From Agromyces bracchium (GTDB lineage Bacteria; Actinomycetota; Actinomycetes; Actinomycetales; Microbacteriaceae), in NCBI RefSeq assembly GCF_009709675.1, contig NZ_WMLB01000006.1, forward strand, positions 1-64,000: a stretch of 64,000 nt of DNA. Direction: 5' to 3'. The position numbers were made by a program, and so were the translations under genes. Positions 16,861 to 25,965 of this stretch are shown in pieces. The notes beneath the pieces were generated by a model. That model did no database searches. It had not been told where the DNA came from and saw only the letters and a program-made list of their open reading frames with translations. Each line of letters opens with the position of its first letter. The first letter of the stretch is position 1.

Positions 16861-17838
16861 ATGACGGGAGGCTGGCTGCTCGTCGCGGGCCTCGTCGCAC
16901 TCGTCGGCGGGGCCGAACTGCTCGTCCGCAGCGGCACGCGGCTCGCCGCTCGGCTCGGCGTCTCGCCCATGGTGATCGGCGTGACCGTCGTCTCGCTCGG
17001 CACGAGTGCGCCCGAGCTCGCGATCGGCATCGATGCGGCCGCGCAGGGCACCGGCTCGCTCGCCCTCGGCAACATCGTCGGCACGAACACGCTGAACCTG
17101 CTGCTCATCCTCGGCATCGCCGCGCTCATCAGGCCGCTCACGCTCCGGTCGCACGCGATCCGGCTCGACCTCCCGGCCATGGTGGTCGCCGCGGTCACCC
17201 TGCTGCTGCTCTGCGCCGACGGCGTCGTCACGCGCTTCGACGGCGCACTGCTCATCGTGCTCGGCGTCGTCTACACGGCGGTCATCGTGCGCGCGGCGCA
17301 CCGCGAGGGCCTCGCCGCCCGCGCCGAGTTCGCGCGCGAGTTCGGCGAGCCGCGCGCCCGCGTCGCCGCGGCCCGCACCCGCGCGGTGCGCGATGCGATC
17401 CAGCTCGCGGCCGGCATCGTCATCGTGGTCCTCGGCGCCGACTGGCTCGTCGACGGCGCGGTCGCGCTCGCCGCGGGGTTCGGCATCCCGGTCTCGGTGA
17501 TCGGCCTCACGATCGTCGCGATCGGCACGTCGTCGCCCGAGCTCGTGACCGCGATCGTCGCGACCATCCGGCGCGAGCGCGACATCGCGGTCGGCAACCT
17601 GCTCGGCAGCAGCGTGTTCAACATCCTGTTCATCTTCGGCATCACGAGCCTCATCCCGGCCGGCGGCATCCCCGTCGACCAGGGCATCCTCACGGTCGAC
17701 CTGCCGGTCATGGTCGCGGCGACCCTCGCGTGCATCCCGGTCTTCCTCACCGGGCGGCGGATGCAGCGGGTCGAGGGCGCGGTGTTCGTCGTCGCGTACC
17801 TCGCGTACCTGACGAGCCTGCTCGTGCTCCGGGCGTGA
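16861..17838 (+). CDS. Calcium/sodium antiporter, CaCA family (YrbG-like)
   Basis: The 325-residue product starts at ATG 16861 behind GGAGGGAG. It has about ten membrane spans in two homologous halves. Each half carries an alpha-repeat: SLGTSAPELAIG near residues 41-52 and AIGTSSPELVTA near 220-231. The paired Glu/Ser residues bind cation. Each alpha-repeat is followed by a GN(I/L)(V/L)G(T/S)(N/S) block. YrbG-type members exchange Ca2+ for Na+ or H+ at the cytoplasmic membrane. The gene stands alone between divergent and downstream genes. Confidence 0.92.
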   Translation: MTGGWLLVAGLVALVGGAELLVRSGTRLAARLGVSPMVIGVTVVSLGTSAPELAIGIDAAAQGTGSLALGNIVGTNTLNLLLILGIAALIRPLTLRSHAIRLDLPAMVVAAVTLLLLCADGVVTRFDGALLIVLGVVYTAVIVRAAHREGLAARAEFAREFGEPRARVAAARTRAVRDAIQLAAGIVIVVLGADWLVDGAVALAAGFGIPVSVIGLTIVAIGTSSPELVTAIVATIRRERDIAVGNLLGSSVFNILFIFGITSLIPAGGIPVDQGILTVDLPVMVAATLACIPVFLTGRRMQRVEGAVFVVAYLAYLTSLLVLRA

Positions 17839-17957
17839 CGTGCCGCCCTGCGCGCGGCGCGGCGCACTGGCAGCCCGGTCACGGTGCGGTCACGACCTCC
17901 TGCGAGTCAGCCGAGCGGATGACGCGGGCCCGTCGCATCGCGTCTAGCGTGCGTTGC

Positions 17958-18767
17958 ATGGCACGAAGCACGGGTCGGTCGCCCGCACCGGGTTCGCCCG
18001 CACCGGGTGCGACCATGCCGGGTGCGGTCGCGGCGGGTGCGCCCCCCGTGGGGGCGCCCGGCATGGTCGCACCCGGCGGAGGCGTCGCCGGGGCGGGTGC
18101 GATGCCGGTGGATCCGCGCGCGGCCGGCGCCGCCCCCGCCCTCGCGCGTGCGCCGCGGCATCCGTGGTTCTCCGCCGCGCGACGGATCGTGCTGGTGGCC
18201 GCCATCGCGTTCGTGCTCGGCGGGCTCACCTCCTGGGGCCAGCTGCTGCTTCCGCCCGAGACGGCGTCGCTGGCGAACTCGGCGGGCGGGTGGACGATCC
18301 CGACCGCGATCCTCGTCCTGCTGCTCGCACGCGGGTATCCCGAGGCGGCGATCGCGGGCGGCGCGGGCTTCGTCGCGCTGACCCTCGGCTACGCCGTGGC
18401 ATCCGGATGGCGCGGCATCGCGTTCGACCCGACGACCTGGGCGATCATCGGTGCGTTCACCGGCCCGGTCATCGGGTGCGCCGCGCACGCGCTGCGCCGG
18501 CGGGGCATGCAGCTCGCGCTCGGCACGTCGGTGCTCGCCGGCGTGCTCGTCGGCGAGGGGGTCTACGGGCTCACGGTCGTCGCCGACACGACGAGTGCGG
18601 TGTGGTGGTGGATCGAGATCGCGGCCGGCGCGGCCGTGCTCGTCGCCGGCGCGCTGCGTATACGGCCCTGGGGGCTGGCGCTCGTGGCGCTCACGGGCAC
18701 GGTGCTCGTCGCGGGCCTGTTCTGGTCGGCGTTCGTGCTACTGCCGATCCTCGTGTTCCGCGGCTGA
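17958..18767 (+). CDS. Membrane protein of unknown function with a Pro/Gly/Ala-rich N-terminus
   Basis: The product is 269 residues from ATG 17958. The first 70 residues are low-complexity Pro-Gly-Ala-Met (PAPGSPAPGATMPGAVAAG), then six to seven membrane spans follow (about 75-265). The spans resemble DUF6518-type small membrane proteins found in actinobacteria, but I am not certain of the family. No catalytic residues stand out. It lies between the CaCA exchanger and the CHY zinc-finger gene with no obvious operon link. Confidence 0.7.
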   Translation: MARSTGRSPAPGSPAPGATMPGAVAAGAPPVGAPGMVAPGGGVAGAGAMPVDPRAAGAAPALARAPRHPWFSAARRIVLVAAIAFVLGGLTSWGQLLLPPETASLANSAGGWTIPTAILVLLLARGYPEAAIAGGAGFVALTLGYAVASGWRGIAFDPTTWAIIGAFTGPVIGCAAHALRRRGMQLALGTSVLAGVLVGEGVYGLTVVADTTSAVWWWIEIAAGAAVLVAGALRIRPWGLALVALTGTVLVAGLFWSAFVLLPILVFRG

Positions 18768-18795
18768 GCCGCCAGGGCGCGGTTCCTCGGCGAAG

Positions 18796-19149
18796 ATGGA
18801 TGGCATGACGCACGACGCCCCTGCAGCCCGACCTCGCGTGCTCGGCGCGGTCGTCGACGATGAGACGCGCTGCGTGCACTACCGCACCGAGGTCGACATC
18901 GTCGCCATCCGGTTCGCCTGCTGCGGCGAGTACTACCCGTGCCACCTCTGCCACGAGGAGGCCGCCGGGCACCCGGCTCGGCAGTGGCCGCTCGCCGAGC
19001 GCGACACGCGCGCCATCCTCTGCGGCGCATGCGGTGCCGAACTGCCGATCGCGACGTACCTCGAGGTCGACGCGTGCCCCGAGTGCGACGCCGCCTTCAA
19101 CCCGCGGTGCCGGCTGCACACGCACCTGTACTTCGAGACCGAGGGCTGA
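18796..19149 (+). CDS. CHY zinc-finger protein
   Basis: The small protein has 117 residues from ATG 18796, or 114 from ATG 18805. It is dense in metal ligands: CCGEYYPCHLCHEE, LCGACGAEL and CPECDAAFNPRC, followed by HTH near the end. This is the CHY-type zinc finger, a three-zinc fold known from eukaryotic RCHY1/Pirh2 ubiquitin ligases and from stand-alone bacterial and fungal proteins of unclear function. Bacterial copies are presumed zinc-binding or metal-homeostasis proteins. It is convergent with the FAD oxidase gene, with only 10 bases between. Confidence 0.85.
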   Translation: MDGMTHDAPAARPRVLGAVVDDETRCVHYRTEVDIVAIRFACCGEYYPCHLCHEEAAGHPARQWPLAERDTRAILCGACGAELPIATYLEVDACPECDAAFNPRCRLHTHLYFETEG

Positions 19150-19159
19150 GGGAGCCGCG

Positions 19160-20563
19160 TCACGCGGAGGCAGACCCGTCGGGATCGATGTTCTGGTTGC
19201 GGCGGAATCGGTTCTCGGGGTCGACCCGCCGCTTGAGCGCCAGGAGGCGTTCGTACACGTCCGGGCCGTACGCGTCGCGCACGCGGTCGGCGCCCTCGTC
19301 CATGAGGAAGTTGACGTAGACCCCGGCATGATGCGGTCGGAGGTCCTCCCACAGACGTCGGGCCCACGCCCGTTCGTCGGCGAAGCCAGAGGCCGTCTCG
19401 GTGTTGCCGTTGATGTTCAGCGTGAACGCCGCGTCGCGGCCGCGGAACGCCGACCCGGATCCGAGCCGGGCGACCGCGCCGCCCATCTGCCACACGACGA
19501 TGCTCGAGCGGGGGGACCGGATCCCCTCCGCAGCGGCGAGGAGCAGCCCGATGACGTCGTCGTCGAGCGCCCCGATGTCGCACGCCTTCACGGAGTAGTG
19601 CCACCCGTGCGGATACGACGCGTCGAAGAAGGTCTGGTGCTGGAGGAAGCTCGTCGGGCCGATCAGATCGATCATCGGGTTCGCGCAGGAGCGCAGCGCC
19701 GCCAGGTCGACCTCGGCCACCTCCGGCGGCCCCGAGTGGCAGGCCACGACCGCGATGACGAGGGTCCCGACGAACTCGGCGGGCACGCCCTCGAGTGGTG
19801 GCATGCGCCGCAGCACGAGGATGCTCGTCACCTCGTCGGTCGCGCCGGCCGCCCACTCGCGATAGCGCTCGATGACCTCCGGCGCCGCATCGAGCGGCCA
19901 GAACACGGCGCCCGCCGTCACGGCCGGACGCATCGGATGCAGGTCGAACTCGAACTCGGTGACGACGCCGAAGTTGCCGCCGCCGCCCCGCAACCCCCAC
20001 AGGAGTTCCGGCTCCGAGTCCTCGCTCGCGTGCACGAGGTGGCCGTCGGCGGTGACGAGGGTCGCCGCGCGGAGGTGGTCGATCGTGAGCCCGTGCCGTC
20101 GCTGCTGCCAGCCGAGGCCGCCCCCGAGGGCGAGCCCGGCGACGCCGGTGTGGGAGACGATCCCAGCGGGGACCGAGAGCCCGTGGGCGAGCGTCGCGGC
20201 ATCCAGCTCGCCGAGCAGGGCTCCCGCTCCGACCCGGGCGACGCGGCGGTCGGGGTCGACCTCGATGCGCCGCATCCGCCGGAGATCGATGACGAGGTCG
20301 TCGTCGCACGTCGATGCACCCGGGAAGCTGTGCCCGCCGCCCCGCACGGCCGGGTGGAGTCCCTCGCGCGCGGCGGCGTCCACGCAGGCCACGACGTCGT
20401 GCTCGTCCGCGCACCGCGCGACCGCACCGGGACGCCGATCGATCGATCCGTTCCAGACGCGTCGCGCGGTCTCGTACTCGGCGTCGCCCGGACGGACGAC
20501 GTCGCCGTGGAGCAGGTCGTCGAGGCCCATCGCCGGCAGTGCCATGGCCGTCGTGCCGCTCAT
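19160..20563 (-). CDS. FAD-linked oxidoreductase, berberine-bridge (BBE) type
   Basis: ATG 20563 is preceded by GGGAGGA and gives 467 residues. The PP-loop FAD-binding domain (about 40-200) contains RGGGHSFPG, whose His is the usual covalent FAD attachment site in this family. It continues with TGVAGLALGGGLGW. The C-terminal BBE segment NRFRRNQNI is present. The second, cysteine-linked flavin attachment is not obvious, so flavin is probably bound through one covalent bond or fewer. Such enzymes oxidise sugars, alcohols or natural products using oxygen. There is no signal peptide. The Crp/Fnr regulator gene lies immediately upstream on the same strand (31 bases), suggesting co-transcription. 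Confidence 0.88.
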   Translation of the reverse strand: MSGTTAMALPAMGLDDLLHGDVVRPGDAEYETARRVWNGSIDRRPGAVARCADEHDVVACVDAAAREGLHPAVRGGGHSFPGASTCDDDLVIDLRRMRRIEVDPDRRVARVGAGALLGELDAATLAHGLSVPAGIVSHTGVAGLALGGGLGWQQRRHGLTIDHLRAATLVTADGHLVHASEDSEPELLWGLRGGGGNFGVVTEFEFDLHPMRPAVTAGAVFWPLDAAPEVIERYREWAAGATDEVTSILVLRRMPPLEGVPAEFVGTLVIAVVACHSGPPEVAEVDLAALRSCANPMIDLIGPTSFLQHQTFFDASYPHGWHYSVKACDIGALDDDVIGLLLAAAEGIRSPRSSIVVWQMGGAVARLGSGSAFRGRDAAFTLNINGNTETASGFADERAWARRLWEDLRPHHAGVYVNFLMDEGADRVRDAYGPDVYERLLALKRRVDPENRFRRNQNIDPDGSASA

Positions 20564-20594
20564 GCCGGAATCCTCCCGGACGGCGCGCCCGGCG

Positions 20595-21362
20595 TCAGGA
20601 ACCTGGGTTCCAGCTCCTCGAGGGCGCGGCCGATCCGGTCGGGTACGCCTCGGCGGCAAGCCGTTCGGGGTCGAGCAGGTCGATGCCGTCGTGGCCGGTC
20701 TCGACGAGGCCCTCGCGGCGCAGGTCGCGGAGCGCCCGCACCACGACCTCGCGCACCGATCCGATGGCGTCCGCGAGCTCCTGCTGGCTGACTCGCGCAC
20801 GCAGCCGCCCACCCGACGCCGACGCCGACGCGAGGTCGAGCAGGTGGCGCGCGACGCGCTGGCGGACGGTCGCGAACGCGCTGCCCGGGATCTCGTTCAG
20901 GAACGCCATCGCGCGCTCGGCCAGCTCGCCGAGCATCGCGGCGGCGGCGACCGGATCGCGTCCGACCAGCGCGGCCACCTCGGCGGCCGGCATGGCCAGG
21001 ATGCGCGACGCCGTGACCGCGCGGACCGATGCGGGCATTGTGAAGTCGGCGGCGAACATCGAGACGGCGCCCATCAGCGACCCGGACCGGCAGTAGCGCA
21101 CGGTCAGGGTCCGTCCGTCGGGCGCGCTCACGAACACCCGGACGAGGCCGCTGACGACCAGCTCGAGATGCACCAGGTGATCGCCCTCGCGATGGAGGTC
21201 CTCACCCGCCGCCGCATCGCGGAGGACGGCGTGCTCGAGCACCGCGTGGAGTGCCGCGGGCGGGATGGCCCGGAGGTGCGACCGCGCGATCGCCGCGTCG
21301 ACCTCTCCGGCCTGACCGCCGCCGGTGGCCGGATCGGCTCCTCGACCGCCGATCGACGTCAT
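20595..21362 (-). CDS. Crp/Fnr family transcriptional regulator
   Basis: The product is 255 residues from ATG 21362; in-frame alternatives lie up to 13 codons upstream and the exact start is uncertain. Residues about 40-130 form a cyclic-nucleotide-binding-type beta roll (EGDHLVHLELVVSGLVRVFV). Residues about 160-230 hold a Crp-type helix-turn-helix (RVSQQELADAIGSVREVVVRALRDLRREGLVE). No Fnr-type Cys cluster is visible, so it is more likely ligand-gated than an Fe-S oxygen sensor. It probably controls the FAD oxidase downstream. Confidence 0.88.
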   Translation of the reverse strand: MTSIGGRGADPATGGGQAGEVDAAIARSHLRAIPPAALHAVLEHAVLRDAAAGEDLHREGDHLVHLELVVSGLVRVFVSAPDGRTLTVRYCRSGSLMGAVSMFAADFTMPASVRAVTASRILAMPAAEVAALVGRDPVAAAAMLGELAERAMAFLNEIPGSAFATVRQRVARHLLDLASASASGGRLRARVSQQELADAIGSVREVVVRALRDLRREGLVETGHDGIDLLDPERLAAEAYPTGSAAPSRSWNPGS

Positions 21363-21420
21363 CGTGATGGCCACGCTAGACCCGCGGTCTCCAGGCGGCA
21401 ACGGCCGTCCGGGCCGCGAG

Positions 21421-22254
21421 TCAGGCCGACGGGGCTGAGCCCGACAGGGCTGAGCCCGACAGGAACGCGATCGCCGCGCGTCGGAACTCCCGCGAGCCCG
21501 GCGCGTTGAAGTGGTGTCGGCCCGGGATCTCGGCGAACGACCCGCTGGGCGTCGCCGCGGCGAGCGCCCGCGACTGCTCGATGATCGCGTCCTCGGTGCC
21601 GGTCGCGAAGAGGATCGGCTGCGGCGGCGGATTCGACGGGTCGGGGTCGGCGTCGCCCGCGCGCATGCCCTCGGCGAGCGCGACGAGTGCGAGCAGGTCG
21701 TTGCCGGCGACGCGCTCGGCGAGCGTCACGTAGTTCCGGGTGACCGGGTCGTCGACGGGCGTGCCGTGCTCGGCGTACGCGCGCGCCTGCTCGATCTGCA
21801 TGCGGGCGAGCGGCCGACCGTCGGGGATGCCGCCCAACACCGCGCGCTCGATGCGCTGCGGCACCTGCACGGCCGCCTGCCAGCCGACGCGCGCGCCGAG
21901 CGAGTACCCGACGTAGCGCACGGTGTCGACGAGGTAGGTGTCGAGCACCGTCACGAGGTCGTCGACGAACGCGTCCATGCCGTAGGCGGATGCCTCGTGC
22001 GGGGTGTCGCTCGCCCCGTGCCCGCGCTGGTCGACGCCGAGCACCCGGTATCCCGCGCGCAGGAGGTCGCGGATCCATCCGGTGCTCACCCAGTTGTCGC
22101 GGCAGCTCGACGCGAACCCGTGCACGCACAGCACGGTCGGCGCGTCCTCCTCGCCCCACGAGTACGTCGCGATCCGGCGCCCCTCCCCCGACATGACGAA
22201 CTGCGGCGCGGGCATGTCGGTCAGGGCGGGGAACGCGGCATCCATGTCGGCCAT
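21421..22254 (-). CDS. Alpha/beta hydrolase
   Basis: The 277-residue product starts at ATG 22254 (MADMDAAF). It has the oxyanion block VLCVHGFASS, the nucleophile elbow GYSLGA and the C-terminal catalytic His in PGRHHFNAPG. The Asp is likely in the ATGTEDAII segment. It resembles cytosolic esterases or epoxide-hydrolase-like enzymes of unknown substrate. The C-terminus LSGSALSGSAPSA is encoded by a 15-base tandem repeat and is probably an unstructured tail. It lies downstream of the K+ channel gene with 32 bases between. Confidence 0.85.
   Translation of the reverse strand: MADMDAAFPALTDMPAPQFVMSGEGRRIATYSWGEEDAPTVLCVHGFASSCRDNWVSTGWIRDLLRAGYRVLGVDQRGHGASDTPHEASAYGMDAFVDDLVTVLDTYLVDTVRYVGYSLGARVGWQAAVQVPQRIERAVLGGIPDGRPLARMQIEQARAYAEHGTPVDDPVTRNYVTLAERVAGNDLLALVALAEGMRAGDADPDPSNPPPQPILFATGTEDAIIEQSRALAAATPSGSFAEIPGRHHFNAPGSREFRRAAIAFLSGSALSGSAPSA
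21431..21460 (-). repeat. 15-base tandem repeat in the hydrolase C-terminus
   Basis: Two adjacent near-identical 15-base units (GGGCTGAGCCCGAC core) encode Leu-Ser-Gly-Ser-Ala twice. The unit keeps the frame, so copy-number change would only lengthen the tail. Confidence 0.6.
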
Positions 22255-22286
22255 TCTGCCCCGCCGAGCCGATCGCGACGCGGCCC

Positions 22287-23192
22287 TCAGTCGCGCGGCG
22301 ATCCGGCGGGTTCCTCCGGAACGGTCGGGCGCTGGCGGTGCTGCCGCGCGTACTCGCGGAGGACCGCGTCGGTGTCGGAGGCGGACCGCATGAAGCGATC
22401 GCGGAGCACGTCCGCGAAGTCGTCGATCGCCTCCTCGAGCATCTGGCCGCTGTTGCGCACGGTGCGGTCCGATGAACGCCGGGCGAGCTTGGCGAGGTGC
22501 AGCGCGTAGGGCAGCTGGGCGGCGAGCGAGGCCGTCGGCTCCGCCTCGGTGAAGTAGTACGACTCGGAGTTCTGCCACACGTCGACGCGGGACTGCGCGA
22601 GATCGGCGGTCAGCGAGTCGAGCAGGCCGCTCGAGGTGGCTGACTCCATGTTCAGCAGGTGCCCGGCCGTGTCGGCCCGCTGGATGAGCGCGATGCGGAG
22701 CGCGAGGGTTCGGCGACGCCCCAGGTCGGGGTAGAGCTGGAGGAACCACGCGACGGCGGCCGTGAGCAGGGCGAAGCCGATCAGCCCCTGCAGCGGCGCG
22801 AACACGCGAAGCCACGGGTCGACCGGGTACACGTCGCCGAGCCCGAGCGTCGACATGTTCACCGTGGAGAAGTAGAGCGCCTCGACGATGGCCGGGTAGG
22901 ACTCCGGGTCGATCCCCTCGTTGTAGGCGAAGCCGTCGGGCACGAACGGCAGGTAGACGAGCGCCCAGCCGGCGATCTGCAGCACGGCCCAGACCGTCAC
23001 CACCGCCACCGCGGCGAGGGGTCCGGCGACCGTGCGCCCGCGACGCCCGAACCGGGAGGTCAGGCCCCACGTGGAACTCGCCGCGAGGTGCGAGAGCCGG
23101 CCGCGCCCGGTCGGATGCAGCACCGTGTGGAAGACCTCGTCGAGGCCCATCACGATGAGGACGACTCCCGCGACGACCTGCAGCACGCTCAC
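22287..23192 (-). CDS. Two-transmembrane potassium channel-like protein
   Basis: The 301-residue product starts at GTG 23192. It has an N-terminal span, a second span (about 60-85) and a pore loop with filter STLGLGD at about 114-120 (canonical TVGYGD), then a final span (about 130-150). A cytosolic C-terminus of about 150 residues follows, without a recognisable RCK/TrkA-N domain. The GLG variant of the filter is uncommon but compatible with K+ selectivity in this superfamily. It is probably an ion-conducting membrane protein for osmotic or voltage balance. Confidence 0.78.
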   Translation of the reverse strand: MSVLQVVAGVVLIVMGLDEVFHTVLHPTGRGRLSHLAASSTWGLTSRFGRRGRTVAGPLAAVAVVTVWAVLQIAGWALVYLPFVPDGFAYNEGIDPESYPAIVEALYFSTVNMSTLGLGDVYPVDPWLRVFAPLQGLIGFALLTAAVAWFLQLYPDLGRRRTLALRIALIQRADTAGHLLNMESATSSGLLDSLTADLAQSRVDVWQNSESYYFTEAEPTASLAAQLPYALHLAKLARRSSDRTVRNSGQMLEEAIDDFADVLRDRFMRSASDTDAVLREYARQHRQRPTVPEEPAGSPRD

Positions 23193-23229
23193 GGGCCCAT
23201 GCTACGAGTGGGCTCGGCGGGTCGCGGCG

Positions 23230-24189
23230 TCACTCGTCTCGTGGGTCGCCGCTCGATCCGGTCGAGCGCTTCGCCTCGACGGATGGCTCACCCGCCACGC
23301 CTGACGTCGCCGTGGCCGTGGCCGGCGCGGCTGCGGCATCCGCCCCCCGACCTCGGATCAGGAAGCCGAAGCCGAGCGCGACGAAGAACATCAGCACGCC
23401 GTACACGGCCGCCGGGAGGCTCATCTCGACGCTGCCGATGACGGTCTGCGCGATCACGATCGCGAGCGTGGCGTTGTGGATGCCGATCTCGAACGAGCTC
23501 GCGATCGCCTGGCGGCGCTCCACCCGCAGGAGCCGGGGCACGAGGTAGCCGATGCCGAGGCTCAGCAGGCAGAAGAGCACCGTGATCCCGGCGAGGCGGC
23601 CGAAGTTCTCGACGAGCAGCTCGAGGTTCGAGGCGATCGCGCCCGCGATCACGACGACGAGGATCACGATGGACGCGATCCGGACCGGTCGGTCCATCCG
23701 GTCCGCGAACGCGGGCTTCCAACGACGGACCAGCATGCCCGCGACCACCGGGAGCAGCACGATCGCGAACACCTCGATCGTCTTCGCCAGCTGGAGGCCG
23801 AGGCCGTCGTCACCCGGCAGGAAGAACGCGATCGACAGGTTCGCGATGAGCGGCAGGGTGAACACCGCGATCACGGAGTTGAGCGCGGTGAGCGAGATGT
23901 TCAGCGCGACGTCGCCGCGGAACAGGTGCGAGTACAGGTTCGCGGTCGTGCCGCCGGGCGACGCGGCGAGCAGCATCATGCCGACCGCGAGCACCGGCGG
24001 CAGGTCGAAGAGGAGCACGAGCCCGAAGCAGACGGCCGGCAGCAGGAGCAGCTGGCAGGCGAGTGCGACGATCACCGCCTTCGGCTGCGTCGCGACCCGC
24101 GCGAAGTCGCGCGGGGTCAGGCTGAGCCCGAGGCCGAACATGATGACGCCCAAGGCGACCGGCAGCCCGATCGTCGTCAGTGGACCCAT
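23230..24189 (-). CDS. Bile acid:sodium symporter (BASS/ASBT) family transporter
   Basis: The product has 319 residues from ATG 24189, behind AAGGAGTG. About nine to ten hydrophobic spans are present, with the BASS signature segments SLTPRDFARV near the start, AASPGGTTANLYSHLFRGD (about 85-103) and GIHNATLAIVIAQ (about 235-247). The family moves organic anions or keto acids with sodium; bacterial members carry pantoate, bile acids or unknown anions. The last 40 residues are a hydrophilic Ala/Thr-rich tail. Confidence 0.87.
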   Translation of the reverse strand: MGPLTTIGLPVALGVIMFGLGLSLTPRDFARVATQPKAVIVALACQLLLLPAVCFGLVLLFDLPPVLAVGMMLLAASPGGTTANLYSHLFRGDVALNISLTALNSVIAVFTLPLIANLSIAFFLPGDDGLGLQLAKTIEVFAIVLLPVVAGMLVRRWKPAFADRMDRPVRIASIVILVVVIAGAIASNLELLVENFGRLAGITVLFCLLSLGIGYLVPRLLRVERRQAIASSFEIGIHNATLAIVIAQTVIGSVEMSLPAAVYGVLMFFVALGFGFLIRGRGADAAAAPATATATSGVAGEPSVEAKRSTGSSGDPRDE

Positions 24190-24264
24190 TGATCACTCCT
24201 TCGTGAAGACGGTGCTCCACAGTCTGGAGTGCGACGGCCGGTGGTGTCACGCACGAGCGCGGGA

Positions 24265-24765
24265 TCAGCCCTGGAAGTCCTCCGGGTCGACGTCCTCGAG
24301 GAACTTCTTGAACTCCTCGAGCTTCTCCTCGTCCTCGCTGTCGTGGTGCTCGACCATCTCGGCGGGGATGCCCGCGTCATCCATCACGGCCTCGGCGACG
24401 AACAGCGGCGCATCGACGCGCACGGCCATGCCGATCGCATCCGACGGCCGCGAGTCGATCACGAGCGGACCCGTCGGCGTGACGAGCGTCAGCTCGGCGT
24501 AGAACGTGCCCTCCTCGATGCGGGTCACGTCGATGCGCTCGATGTTGCCGCCCACGGCCTCGATGAGGGTGACCATCAGGTCGTGGGTGAGCGGGCGCGG
24601 GGCGTGGTCGCCGCCGAGCGCGATGAGGATGGACGTCGCCTCCTGCTCCCCGATCCAGATCGGCAGCACGCGCCCCTCGGCCGATTCCTCGCCGATCGGC
24701 TTCAGCAGCACGATGTGCTGCCGGGCCGCGTCGAGCGCGATCCCGAGGACGCGGACCTGGACCAT
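24265..24765 (-). CDS. Bifunctional nuclease (BFN, DUF151) family protein
   Basis: ATG 24765 with GGGAG upstream gives 166 residues beginning MVQVRVLGIALD, the standard start of this family. The core includes LPIWIGEQEATSI and RPSDAIGMAVR. Plant homologues act as DNA/RNA nucleases; the actinobacterial role is not established. The C-terminus is strongly acidic (DSEDEEKLEEFKKFLEDVD), as in other actinobacterial copies, which commonly accompany MerR regulators. No such partner is present here. Confidence 0.88.
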   Translation of the reverse strand: MVQVRVLGIALDAARQHIVLLKPIGEESAEGRVLPIWIGEQEATSILIALGGDHAPRPLTHDLMVTLIEAVGGNIERIDVTRIEEGTFYAELTLVTPTGPLVIDSRPSDAIGMAVRVDAPLFVAEAVMDDAGIPAEMVEHHDSEDEEKLEEFKKFLEDVDPEDFQG

Positions 24766-24910
24766 GGCGACTCCCGTCTGCGGGTCGGGGCGTGGTCCTG
24801 CCATGGTACGTCCGGCGGCGTCCGGCCACCGGCGGAAGGTCCCGTCGTGGAACCGCTCTTCCGCGGGGTCGACGGTTGGCGCGCCGAGGGCGGCGAGCGC
24901 GGCCGACGGC

Positions 24911-25267
24911 TCAGGACGCGCGGCCGCCGAGGTCGCCGAACAGGAAGTCGCCGCCCTCCGCGTCGCTGCGGCGGGTCACCTCCATCGGGTCGGCCTCCGC
25001 CCCGCCGGTGCGGCGCACCTGGTCGGCGGCCGCGAGCTCCGCGACATCCGGGTCGACGCGCACGACCGGCGCCTCGGTCGCGAGGCGCTTGCGCGCGGCG
25101 CGCTCGACGAGCACGGGCACGAAGTCGCGGACCGGTCGACCGTCGAACCGGTGGTGCTCCTCGTCGACGATCGCGTGGATGTGATCTTCGGTGAGGGAGG
25201 GGAAGCGTTCCAGCAGGCGGGTGACGACGTGCTCGACGGCCTGCTGCTCATCGGCCTCAGTGGTCAT
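24911..25267 (-). CDS. Small three-helix-bundle-domain protein of unknown function
   Basis: The product has 118 residues from ATG 25267. Its helical N-terminal half (EHVVTRLLERFPSLTEDHIH with following AIVDEEHHRF) looks like the three-helix bundle dimerisation domain seen in small actinobacterial proteins. The C-terminal half is charged and probably flexible. It is divergent from the TetR gene at 25333, with a 65-base AT-richer gap that must hold both promoters. Function unknown. Confidence 0.65.
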   Translation of the reverse strand: MTTEADEQQAVEHVVTRLLERFPSLTEDHIHAIVDEEHHRFDGRPVRDFVPVLVERAARKRLATEAPVVRVDPDVAELAAADQVRRTGGAEADPMEVTRRSDAEGGDFLFGDLGGRAS

Positions 25268-25332
25268 GGTTGCAGTGTGCGCCGTCGAGTCGCCCTGTGC
25301 AAGCGCATGGAATCTAACTAGAATTCGAAACC

Positions 25333-25965
25333 ATGGCGGAGACGACGGAGCGCCGCGCGGCCGAGGCGCCGACGAGCAAGTCGGCGCGCACGCGCGAGCG
25401 GATCCTGGACGCTGCGGCGCACGTGCTGAGTCGCAAGGGCTACGCGGGAACACGACTCGCCGATGTCGCTGCGCACGCGCAGCTGCAGGCGCCGACGATC
25501 TACTACCACTTCGCCTCGCGCGACGAGCTGATCGAGGAGGTCATGTGGGTCGGCGCTGCACGTGTGCACGCCCACGTCGTCGCCGAGCTCGAGGCGCTCC
25601 CGGCCGAGACCTCGCCGCTCGACCGCATCCTGACGGCGGTCGAGGCGCACCTGCGCTACGAACTGCTCATCTCCGACTACACGACCGCGTCGATCCGCAA
25701 CGCCAACCAGGTGCCCGAAGGGCTTCGCGCGAAGGCCGCCGCCGAGGAGGCCGCGTACGCGCGCCTCTGGCGCGACCTGTTCACGGCCGCGATGGACGCC
25801 GGCCAACTGCGCGCCGACCTCGACATCACGGTGACGCGCATGCTGCTGCTCGGTGCCATGAACTGGGCGGCGGAGTGGTGGAACCCGCGGCACCGCACGC
25901 TCGACGACCTCGTGCGCGCGACGCAGGACATGGTCCGGTACGGAATGGCGCCGGCGACCGCGTAG
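25333..25965 (+). CDS. TetR/AcrR family transcriptional regulator
   Basis: The 210-residue product starts at ATG 25333. An N-terminal TetR DNA-binding domain spans residues about 16-62 (RERILDAAAHVLSRKGYAGT, then DVAAHAQLQAPTIYYHFASR). The C-terminal ligand domain includes the LLLGAMNWAAEWWNPR segment, typical of regulators of acyl-CoA or aromatic catabolism (TetR_C). It sits at the edge of the beta-oxidation region and is a reasonable candidate for controlling the leftward acyl-CoA operon that ends at 26004. Confidence 0.9.
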   Translation: MAETTERRAAEAPTSKSARTRERILDAAAHVLSRKGYAGTRLADVAAHAQLQAPTIYYHFASRDELIEEVMWVGAARVHAHVVAELEALPAETSPLDRILTAVEAHLRYELLISDYTTASIRNANQVPEGLRAKAAAEEAAYARLWRDLFTAAMDAGQLRADLDITVTRMLLLGAMNWAAEWWNPRHRTLDDLVRATQDMVRYGMAPATA

